This document shows, in pieces, positions 33,988 to 41,607 of a DNA stretch of 64,000 bases. The stretch's first letter is position 1, and the number at the start of each line of letters is the position of its first letter. The notes under the pieces are model-generated. The model was not told where the DNA came from and made no database searches. It saw nothing but the letters and a program-made list of their open reading frames with translations. Origin of the DNA: Stigmatella erecta (GTDB lineage: Bacteria; Myxococcota; Myxococcia; Myxococcales; Myxococcaceae); contig NZ_FOIJ01000005.1 of NCBI RefSeq assembly GCF_900111745.1, forward strand, positions 62,001 to 126,000, given 5' to 3'. Both the position numbers and the translations under genes were made by a program.

Positions 33988-36900
33988 TCACGGAGGCGCG
34001 GGGTGGGTGGCGAGCCAGGCATCCACCTCGGGGCGCGCCGTGCCATCCACCTGCTCGCGCAGCTCCAGCAGTTGCTGCCGCGCGCGTGCGCGTCCGGGGC
34101 CTCCCTCCTCCCACTGCACCTTCGCCAGGACGACCTTCGTCTCCAGCAGCGCCTGGGCTTCTTCCGGGTGCCGCTCGAAGAGCGCCCGTGCCTGCTCCAG
34201 CGCGGCGCGCGCCTGCGCGAGCCGGCCGAGCAGAAGCTGCGTGTGGCCGATGGCGCTCCAGCAGATGGCCTGGTAGCTGTGGTCCGCGGGGAGGGTGGCC
34301 TCGATGATGTCTTGCGCCCGCTGGAGGTGCTCCAGGGCCTGGGCGTGCTGGCCCTGCTTCCGGAGGGTCACGCCCAGCACGAACAGCGTTACCCCTGTCT
34401 CCAGGTGGCGCGGGCCCAGCATCGCGGTGCGGAGGGAGAGCGCCTCGCGGCCTGCCGCCAGGGCCTCCGCATACTGCCCTACCTCCGAGTACGCGTGGGC
34501 CTGGTTGGTCAGGAGGAGGGCAAGGGTCTCGGTGTCTTCTTGCGCGAGCTGGCGTTCGAGGTTCACGGCGCGCTGGTAGGCGGTGATCGCGGCCGCGTGG
34601 TCGCCCTGAGACGTCAGCAGGAAGGCGAGGTTGCCCAGGGTCTGGCTGTAGTGAGAGGAGCGCTCTCCCAGGACGCGGGCATAGATGGCCAGCGCCCGCT
34701 CATAAGCGGCGCGGGCCTCGGGGTAGCGCTTGCGGTGGCGTTCGATCATGGCGAGCGCGGTCTCCCCCTTGGCGAACGCCATGGACGCGGTCCCCCAGTG
34801 GCGTTCCGCCAGCACCTGGGAGCGCTGGATGGCCGCATGGGCCTCTTCAACGCGGCCTTGCGCCCGGGTGAATGAGAGGGCCAGGTTCTGCAACGCCCCG
34901 GCGAGCTCGGGCGCGTCCGGTCCCAGTGCCCGCTCCAGGAGCTGAACCCGCTCCTGGTCCAGGGCGAGCGCCTCGGCCCAGTGCCCTTCCGCATCCTCCA
35001 GGCCTGCCCGGGCCCTCAACAGCTTCGCGGCCAGGAGCCAATCCTGGCGGCCGAGCCGTTCGAGCCCTGCCTGGGCGTGCTCAAGGCTGCGGCGCGCCTC
35101 GGCGAACGCCGTCTGGTAAGTGCCGTCCAGCAGCGCCAGGGACGTCCAGGCCTCCACGGCGAGCGCGTCCTCACGCCCCGCCTCCGCCCGGAGCACCGCC
35201 CGGCCCAGCAGCTCCCTGGCCTGCGAGTACTGCTCGGCCTGGAGCCGCAGGCCACCTTCCAGCAACAGGGCCTCGGCCTGCACGGGCCGGTAGGGCAGCG
35301 CCTCGGCGGTCCGGGTCAATTCCTCGGCGCGCGGCAGCGCCTCCTTCAGTCTGCCCAGCTCCCCCTGCGTTTTCACCTCCGCCATCTGCTCGCGCAGCGC
35401 CTGCACCTGCTGACGGACGGAGGCGTTCTCTGGCAGCCCCGGGCTGCCGAGCAGCGCCTCCGCATCGGCGCACGCGTGCAGCGGGGGCAGCGCATGGGCG
35501 GCGTCCACCGCCTTGCCTGCGGCCGTGGGGCCCGCGTGCTCCAGCTGGCGCGCGAGGGCCGCCACACGTTGCAGCGCGCGATCCAGACACAGCATGCGCC
35601 GCCCGAGCAGCGCATCGGACTGTTCGCCGTGCACGCGCGTGGCCTCACAGGCCTCGCGGTGCATGGAGGCCCAGTCCGCTGTGTAGGCGTCCACGCGCCG
35701 GGAGAGCGCCTGCCAGAGCGGCTCCGCCGTGGGAACCCCGCTGGCCAGCAGCCCCTGGCGAACCCCCTCGCGGGCTGTGCTTCCCCACACCTCCAGGACG
35801 CGCGCGCGGCCCCCCGTGCACAGCTCCGCCGGGTGCCAGAGGCGCCACGCTCCATATACGCCCGGCAACGCCACGCAGAGCACGCCTGCGGCCAGCAGGG
35901 CCAGGGTCCGGCGGCGGCGCCGCGCTGGACTGGACTCCAGCACGGCCAGCAGCGCCTCCATCGAAGGGTGACGGGCGGAAGGCTCCTTTTGCAGCCCCCG
36001 GACGAGCGCCGCGTGGAGGGGGGCCGGTAGGCCCGGGCGCCGTGCAGGCGCAGGCCGCACCTGCCCGCTGAGCACCTCCCGGCAGAGGGCCTCGGGCGTG
36101 GTGCCGGCAAAGGGGAGCTCTCCATAGAGGGCCTCCCACAGCACCCCGCAGAAGCTGAACTGATCCGTCCACGGGCCGGCCGCCGCGCCGAGCCACTGCT
36201 CGGGGGCCATGTACCGTGGAGTTCCCGCGTGCATCCCGGTGAGGCTCTTGCCCGGGGCACCCGAGTGACTTCCCGCGGGGGACTCGCCCCAGGCCGAGGC
36301 CTCGGGCGGGCTCGAAGCCTCGCCTGGCGTGGGCTGTACGGCACGCGCGAGGCCGAAGTCGCTGACGCGCACCTTGCCGTCACGTCCAACGAGCACGTTG
36401 TCCGGCTTGAAGTCACGGTGCACCAGGCCCACCGCATGGGCCGCGGCCAACCCCCGGCCCGCCTCGGCGAAGCTGCGCACCACCTGCTGCCAGGTGCGAG
36501 GCCCGGCGGCCAGCCATTCCCCCAACGTCTGTCCGTCCACCAGCTCCATGGCCAAGAACACCTGCCCGGCGGTGATGCCCACGTCGTACACCGTGACGAC
36601 GTTGGGGTGGGACAGGCGCGCCAGCGCACGGGCTTCGCGTTGGAGCCGCTGCCCCTCGGAGGGGGAGGCGCTGTGAGGGATGTGCGGTGACAGCAGCTTG
36701 AGCGCGATCTTCCGGTCGAGCTCCGGATCATACGCCGCGTACACCACGCCCATGCCGCCCGCGCCGATGGGGGCGAGGATGAGGTAGCGCCCCACGGCGG
36801 TGCCTCGCGCCAGCATGGGCGGAGGCTGCTCCGCGAAAGCCCGGGGTGCCGCCAGGCCTGGGCTCGTCCCGCCGGCGAGGGCTGACACCACCTCGAAGCA

Positions 36901-37026
36901 CACGCCGCATTGGGCCAGGTGCACCTCGAGAGCGGCACGCTCCTGTGCCGGCAGGGTGCCTGCGGTGAAGCCCACCAACACCTCCTCGGAGGGGCATGGC
37001 TCGAACGCTGGGGAGGAGGGCGGCAT
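33988..37026 (-). CDS. serine/threonine protein kinase with N-terminal zinc anti-sigma-like motif and C-terminal TPRs
   Basis: 1012 residues. C11 and H36-x3-C40-x2-C43 match the zinc motif of anti-sigma factors. The kinase domain spans ~80-345: GAGGMG 88-93, Lys110, HRDFKPDN 203-210, DFG 223-225, and MAPEQWLG. A basic RRRRR stretch and one membrane helix follow (~360-385, LALLAAGVLCVALPGVYGAW), then ~600 residues of TPR-like helices. So the kinase is cytoplasmic and the TPR part probably periplasmic. It sits directly upstream of a sigma factor gene and likely controls it by binding, phosphorylation or both. ATG 37026 is chosen; 37089 is possible. Confidence 0.88.
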   Translation of the reverse strand: MPPSSPAFEPCPSEEVLVGFTAGTLPAQERAALEVHLAQCGVCFEVVSALAGGTSPGLAAPRAFAEQPPPMLARGTAVGRYLILAPIGAGGMGVVYAAYDPELDRKIALKLLSPHIPHSASPSEGQRLQREARALARLSHPNVVTVYDVGITAGQVFLAMELVDGQTLGEWLAAGPRTWQQVVRSFAEAGRGLAAAHAVGLVHRDFKPDNVLVGRDGKVRVSDFGLARAVQPTPGEASSPPEASAWGESPAGSHSGAPGKSLTGMHAGTPRYMAPEQWLGAAAGPWTDQFSFCGVLWEALYGELPFAGTTPEALCREVLSGQVRPAPARRPGLPAPLHAALVRGLQKEPSARHPSMEALLAVLESSPARRRRRTLALLAAGVLCVALPGVYGAWRLWHPAELCTGGRARVLEVWGSTAREGVRQGLLASGVPTAEPLWQALSRRVDAYTADWASMHREACEATRVHGEQSDALLGRRMLCLDRALQRVAALARQLEHAGPTAAGKAVDAAHALPPLHACADAEALLGSPGLPENASVRQQVQALREQMAEVKTQGELGRLKEALPRAEELTRTAEALPYRPVQAEALLLEGGLRLQAEQYSQARELLGRAVLRAEAGREDALAVEAWTSLALLDGTYQTAFAEARRSLEHAQAGLERLGRQDWLLAAKLLRARAGLEDAEGHWAEALALDQERVQLLERALGPDAPELAGALQNLALSFTRAQGRVEEAHAAIQRSQVLAERHWGTASMAFAKGETALAMIERHRKRYPEARAAYERALAIYARVLGERSSHYSQTLGNLAFLLTSQGDHAAAITAYQRAVNLERQLAQEDTETLALLLTNQAHAYSEVGQYAEALAAGREALSLRTAMLGPRHLETGVTLFVLGVTLRKQGQHAQALEHLQRAQDIIEATLPADHSYQAICWSAIGHTQLLLGRLAQARAALEQARALFERHPEEAQALLETKVVLAKVQWEEGGPGRARARQQLLELREQVDGTARPEVDAWLATHPAPP

Positions 37027-37182
37027 GGAAATCAGTTCGTCTACCACGAGGGTGTATCGGCCGTGTGCCCAGGACACATTGCCGTACATTCGCAGCTCAA
37101 ACGCGGTGCTGACGTATCAAAGGTACGCAGACGGCGCCGCGTTGACGCTGGAGCCCAGGGAAGGCTCTAATGTGAGCCAATC

Positions 37183-38055
37183 ATGGCCTACGACAAACAA
37201 CTCTTGCTGACCATCATGACGACGGAAATGTCAGCCCGGGATCACCTTGTTCGTAAATGGCAGGACACGAACAAGCGCGCTCTGTCGGACTTTCAGACCC
37301 TGCTGGTGGATCCCAGCCTGTTCGATGCCACGATGCAGAGGCTTTTCGTCGATGAGCGTCACAACTATAGACATTACTTCAACGTCATCAAACAGTACGA
37401 CACCAGGGAGATCATCGCGGAGCTTGGCAAGCTCACATCCAAGAGCAGGCTCTATCTGGACCTCCACGGGAAGGAGGGCACGAGCGACCTGTTCAACCAG
37501 AACCATGGCAAGGCGGGCACGGGATATCAGTGGGGGTACATCGTCGGCATGTACTTGACCGACTCCAGCCACTACAGCAAGACCGCGAAGGAGTCCTCCA
37601 CCAACCGGCTGAAGATTGTCTTCTCCATCTGCTACGGGGCGAACTACGCAGAGGAGTTCCTGGAGGGGCTCATGGCTGCCCGGATGGAGCTGTCCTTGCC
37701 GATGATCTACGTCCTCGTGGTCGCTAGGTACGAGAAGCTGATCTACAATACCGAACTCAACACCAAGCGAGTGGAGTTGAGTCATCCCTTCAATCCGGCG
37801 CAGGTCCAGCACATCCACGCAAGCACTGGCAAAGGCCTGAAGCAGATTGACAAGCGGCTCAAGGAGCTGGATGCGGACGCCCCCAGCTTCGAAGCGATGT
37901 ACAAGGAGTTTGACGAAAGCAGCTACAACAAGCTGAGACATCCTTACTCGTTCTTCAAACGGGTCGGGTACAAGAAGTACGCGTTCTTCAATACGGATCA
38001 GGGAGCCATCGAGCGCAAGGAGATCGCTCAGAACCCGGCCAAGAAGTTTCTCTAG
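37183..38055 (+). CDS. unknown protein with a possible caspase-like (clan CD) His/Cys pair
   Basis: 290 residues, not recognised. RLYLDLHGKEG (H95-G96) followed by KIVFSICYGANYAEEFLEG (C150) has the layout of clan CD cysteine peptidases: a beta strand ending in HG, then a beta strand ending in xxC before a helix. The rest is charged and Tyr/Lys-rich, with no signal peptide or membrane helix. Base composition is clearly lower in GC than the neighbours (31/60 in the line at 37201, 28/60 at 37321), suggesting transfer. No ribosome site is obvious. Divergent from the kinase gene. Peptidase activity is a guess from motif layout. Confidence 0.6.
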   Translation: MAYDKQLLLTIMTTEMSARDHLVRKWQDTNKRALSDFQTLLVDPSLFDATMQRLFVDERHNYRHYFNVIKQYDTREIIAELGKLTSKSRLYLDLHGKEGTSDLFNQNHGKAGTGYQWGYIVGMYLTDSSHYSKTAKESSTNRLKIVFSICYGANYAEEFLEGLMAARMELSLPMIYVLVVARYEKLIYNTELNTKRVELSHPFNPAQVQHIHASTGKGLKQIDKRLKELDADAPSFEAMYKEFDESSYNKLRHPYSFFKRVGYKKYAFFNTDQGAIERKEIAQNPAKKFL

Positions 38056-38103
38056 ACGCCGCGGTCTAACCCTGCCGCGCCCCCCGAAGGAGGCGCCCGG
38101 CGG

Positions 38104-39357
38104 TCAGTGCACAGCGCCCTGCAGCGGAGCGCATGGGAGCGTGACGGTGAAGCACGTTCCATCCTGAAAGGAGCTCGTCACCGTCACCCTGCCTCCGTGC
38201 GCTTCCGCAAGGCCTCTGACCAGGGGCAGCCCAAGCCCCCATCCTTTGTGGGCGCTGTCCGTGGCGGACCTCGAGCGGTGAAACGGCTCGAAGATGGTCA
38301 GCTGCTCTTTCTCGGGAATCGGGTTGCCTTGATTCTTCACGCGAAGCGTCACTTCGCCATCGCTCCGGCCGAGCAACACTTCGATGGGCGTACCCGGCGA
38401 GCCGTACTTGGCCGCGTTCGACGCCAGGTTCTCGACGATCCGGCGCAGCCCGCTCGGGTCCGCGACCATCCGGATCGCGCCGTCTACCCTCAGGACGAAG
38501 CGCTCCCCGTGGACCGCCGCGAGCTCCTGCAGGGCCTGAGCGGTGATTTCATGGACATCGCACGGGCTCATCTTCAGTGACGTCAGCCTGCCGGCCTTGA
38601 TGGCGCTTGCGTCCAGCAGGTCCTGGATCATGCGCTCGGCGCGGTCCAGGCTCTGGGTGACCCGGGTCACCGCCGACTGGACGGTGGGCATGTCCGCATG
38701 GCGCCTTCCGAGAAGCTGCACGTGCAACTTGGAAGACGCCAGGGGCGTGCGCAGATCATGGGTCAGCGCCGCGACGAACGTCTCCCGGAGATTCTGCTCG
38801 GCCTTCAGCTTCAGGATCTGCTCGCGGAGGTTGATCTCCGTCATGATGGAGGCGGTCAGCTCCCGCATGACCGTGAGATCATGATCGGTCCACTCGCGCA
38901 CCTTGGGCTGGATGGCGCAGAAGGTTCCCAGCACGTGCCCGTCAGGGTTGATCAACGGCAGCACGATGATGGCCACGATGCCCCAGGGGCCGGTCGACGG
39001 GTGAAACTTCAAGAATGGGTCGGCCAGGGCGTTCGACGAGATGATCGGCTCGCCTTCGAGCGTGTAGCGGCAAAGCGAGGCATCGATGGGCAACGTCCGG
39101 GTCTCTTTGAACGGCGACGGGAGGCCGTAATCCGCCTTGAAGAATTGCCGCTCGGCGTCCACCAGGGACACGATGGTCAAGGGGACATGGAGAATCTGAG
39201 CGGCCAGGCGCGCGAGGCGGTCAAATGCCTCCTCGCAAGGCGTGTCCATCAGCCCCGTGTCCCGGATTGCCTGCAGACGGTTGGGATCGGTGAGGCGCTG
39301 GTTGCACCCCTGCGTCCGCCTCGTTGCTACGGGATCGAGTTCGCCCAAGAACTTCAT
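38104..39357 (-). CDS. GAF-domain sensor histidine kinase, orphan
   Basis: 417 residues. GAF domain ~25-180 (TPCEEAFDRLARLAAQIL, DASLCRYTL, VLGTFCAIQP), the type found in light or redox-linked kinases but lacking an obvious bilin Cys context. HisKA follows with FVAALTHDLRTPLASSK (His200), then HATPase_c ~300-410 (NLASNAAKYG, GWGLGLPLVRGLAEAHGG). Cytoplasmic, with no membrane helix. No response regulator is adjacent, common for myxobacterial kinases. Stop-to-stop convergent with the gene at 37183. Confidence 0.9.
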   Translation of the reverse strand: MKFLGELDPVATRRTQGCNQRLTDPNRLQAIRDTGLMDTPCEEAFDRLARLAAQILHVPLTIVSLVDAERQFFKADYGLPSPFKETRTLPIDASLCRYTLEGEPIISSNALADPFLKFHPSTGPWGIVAIIVLPLINPDGHVLGTFCAIQPKVREWTDHDLTVMRELTASIMTEINLREQILKLKAEQNLRETFVAALTHDLRTPLASSKLHVQLLGRRHADMPTVQSAVTRVTQSLDRAERMIQDLLDASAIKAGRLTSLKMSPCDVHEITAQALQELAAVHGERFVLRVDGAIRMVADPSGLRRIVENLASNAAKYGSPGTPIEVLLGRSDGEVTLRVKNQGNPIPEKEQLTIFEPFHRSRSATDSAHKGWGLGLPLVRGLAEAHGGRVTVTSSFQDGTCFTVTLPCAPLQGAVH

Positions 39358-39398
39358 GGTTCAGACCCTACCTGAATCCCCTGCCTTGCCCAGGGGCC

Positions 39399-40307
39399 TC
39401 ATCCCTTTTCGGGCATGCGGAAGGTGGTGCCCGGGATGCCGGGCACGGGAGCCTCGAAGGCGAACAGGTTGCCCTCCTCGGGCCGCTGGCGCCGCTCCTC
39501 CGGGCTCAGCGAGTGATTGGCCGAGGTGACGAAGATCGTCCCGAGCCCTTCGCCGCCAAAGGCGGGCCTGGTGGGGTACTGCACGGGCATGAGCACCTCG
39601 CGCTCCACGCGGCCCAGGGGATCGAAGCGCACCACCTTGCCGGCGCCGTAGAGGGCGCACCACAGAAAGCCGTCCCGGTCCACCGAGGCACCATCCGGCC
39701 CCACGCCCTCGTGGGTGTATGCGAACACCCGGGTGTTCGATGCCGTGCCCGTCTCCACGTCGTAGTCGGAGGCCCAGATGGTCTTCTGGGGGGTGTCACT
39801 GTGGTACAGGGTACGCCCGTCCGGGCTCCACGCCAGCGTGTTCGCCGTCTGCACGGGGGCGGTGCCCGGGCGCCACGTCCCTTCGCCGCCGTAGCACCAG
39901 AAGGGCAGGGCGCGCGGGGCACTGCTCGCGTCGCCTGGCTCGAGCGGCTCGTACATGGGCCCGGCCCACAGGCGGCCCCGCGGATCCAACCCGCCATCGT
40001 TGAAGGTGAAGCGGCGCGGGTCGAACGGCGCGGGCGCCAGGAAGCGCAGCGCGCCATCCTGCTCGGTGAACTCGAACAGGCCGGTGCGCAGGGCCACCAC
40101 GGCGCCGGTGGGCGTCAGCCCCAGGGTTCCAATCCACGCGGGCATCTTCCAGGCGGTGTCCTGGCCCGTCTTCGGATCAAAGGCGTGCAGCGCGGGCTCG
40201 CGCAGGCAGACCCAGAACAGGCGGCCCGAGCGCTCGTCCCAGACGGGGCTCTCCGCGTTGAGCGCCTGGGCCCGAAGCACGCACCGCACCTGACTCGCTC
40301 CACGCAT
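39399..40307 (-). CDS. SMP-30/gluconolactonase/LRE family protein
   Basis: 302 residues. Six-bladed propeller signatures of the SMP-30 family: LNAESPVWDERSGRLFWV, RFTFNDGGLDPRGRLWAGPM with the metal-binding Asn, NTLAWSPDGRTLYHSDT, and VGPDGASVDRDGFLWCALYG with the catalytic Asp region. Such enzymes hydrolyse sugar lactones using a divalent metal. GGAGG six bases before the ATG at 40307 sets the start. It follows the histidine kinase on the same strand, but independently. Confidence 0.88.
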   Translation of the reverse strand: MRGASQVRCVLRAQALNAESPVWDERSGRLFWVCLREPALHAFDPKTGQDTAWKMPAWIGTLGLTPTGAVVALRTGLFEFTEQDGALRFLAPAPFDPRRFTFNDGGLDPRGRLWAGPMYEPLEPGDASSAPRALPFWCYGGEGTWRPGTAPVQTANTLAWSPDGRTLYHSDTPQKTIWASDYDVETGTASNTRVFAYTHEGVGPDGASVDRDGFLWCALYGAGKVVRFDPLGRVEREVLMPVQYPTRPAFGGEGLGTIFVTSANHSLSPEERRQRPEEGNLFAFEAPVPGIPGTTFRMPEKG

Positions 40308-40620
40308 CGTCCGCCTCCCGGGGTGAGGGTCTGTTCCCGGTTTACACCACCGAGCATGGGCCATCCCCGCAGCCAGGAGACCTGTGAGGTTTCCAACGCT
40401 GATGGGGACGTACCACCTTGGAAACAGGAGGTTGTGGCTCCACCCTGCGTGAAACCCCCCGAGGCCCCCCACGGGAGTTCAGGATTTCCCGCTCTCCTGA
40501 AGTGTCATTTCGTTCACGCGCTTACAACCGCGTTGCGATTGTTCACCCTCACTGTTATGGCTCTGCCTCGGCAGAGACTTTCGACGGCCCGCGCGTCGCG
40601 GTGCCTGAGGACCCCCCTCC
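40308..40620. other. 313-base divergent intergenic region
   Basis: Lies between the SMP-30 gene (minus) and the roadblock gene (plus). It must hold both promoters, but I see no strong -35/-10 pair, no palindrome and no small gene. Confidence 0.5.
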
Positions 40621-41514
40621 ATGAATCCGGCTCCTCGACCCGTGGTGCCCGAGCATCGACAGATTGTGCGCGCGGTCCTCACCGAAGCCCTGGAGAGCAA
40701 GCTGGGGGGCGAGGTGGTGGTGAAGTCCACCGCGGTCTCCGGACGCATCTTCGTGGTGGAGCGGAAGGTGGCGTGGACGGTGCTCACGGGCCCGGGGGCC
40801 CGCAGCTTCTCCATGGCGCTCATCGATGCGCGGCTGGTGAGCCGGGAAGACGTCGAGCAGGTGATGGCGGAGTGCCGCAAGAGCGGCGGCAACTTCTGCG
40901 AGACGCTGGTGGCCTGGGGCCTGGTGGCGCGCGACACGCTGCGCGACCTGTTGTGCCGTCACCTGGGGGCGCAGCTGGACACGCTGCTGGGGCTGACGGA
41001 GGCCCAGGCCCTCTTCGTGCCGCAGCCGCGCTCCTATGCCAGCCAGATGACGTTCCAGCTAGACGAGCTGGCCGCTCCCGCGAAGCCCCCCGAGATTCCG
41101 CTGCCGGTGGTGATGCCGTCGCAGCTCCCCCCCCTTTCGGAAAGTGAAGCGACCGTGAACGTGAAGCAGGTGTTGGAAGAGGCGCTGAAGATCGATGGCG
41201 CCTTCGCGGCGTGTCTGGCGGATGCGAAGAGCGGCATGACGCTGGGCAGCAGCGGGTCCGCGGGGTTCAACATCGAGGCGGCGGCCGCGGGCAACACGGA
41301 GGTGGTGCGCGCCAAGATGAAGACGATGAAGACGTTGGGCATCAACGACCGCATCGAGGACATCCTCATCACCCTGGGCGAGCAGTACCACATCATCCGT
41401 CCGCTCGGGACGCGCGAGGGTCTGTTCCTCTACCTGGCGCTGCACCGCTCCAGCGCGAACCTGGCGATGGCGCGCTTCCGGCTGGCGGATCTGGAGAAGA
41501 ACCTCCAGCTGTAG
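40621..41514 (+). CDS. roadblock/LC7-domain protein with DUF4388-like N-terminus
   Basis: 297 residues. Residues ~1-140 resemble the DUF4388/PatA-N module (LIDARLVSREDVEQVMAECR, RDTLRDLLCRHLGAQLDTLL). A Pro-rich linker follows, then a roadblock/LC7 fold at ~180-290 (VLEEALKIDGAFAACLADAK, SGMTLGSSGS, LITLGEQYHIIRPL). Roadblock proteins regulate small GTPases such as MglA in myxobacterial polarity and motility. The partner here is not identifiable, and no GTPase gene is next to it. Likely cytoplasmic. Confidence 0.75.
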   Translation: MNPAPRPVVPEHRQIVRAVLTEALESKLGGEVVVKSTAVSGRIFVVERKVAWTVLTGPGARSFSMALIDARLVSREDVEQVMAECRKSGGNFCETLVAWGLVARDTLRDLLCRHLGAQLDTLLGLTEAQALFVPQPRSYASQMTFQLDELAAPAKPPEIPLPVVMPSQLPPLSESEATVNVKQVLEEALKIDGAFAACLADAKSGMTLGSSGSAGFNIEAAAAGNTEVVRAKMKTMKTLGINDRIEDILITLGEQYHIIRPLGTREGLFLYLALHRSSANLAMARFRLADLEKNLQL

Positions 41515-41607
41515 CGCCTCACGCTGTCCGTTTCCCGTCCGTGCGCGGGGGATGCGCGGCGAGGTGCCTTGCCAGGCACCGGGGGATGCTGGAGGTTAGG
41601 CTTCGCC

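Noticed and set aside
41563-41580. GGTGCC/GGCACC hairpin between the roadblock and helicase genes as a terminator
   Set aside because: Short stem with no T-tract and close to the next ribosome site; more likely incidental, so left out of the terminator list.
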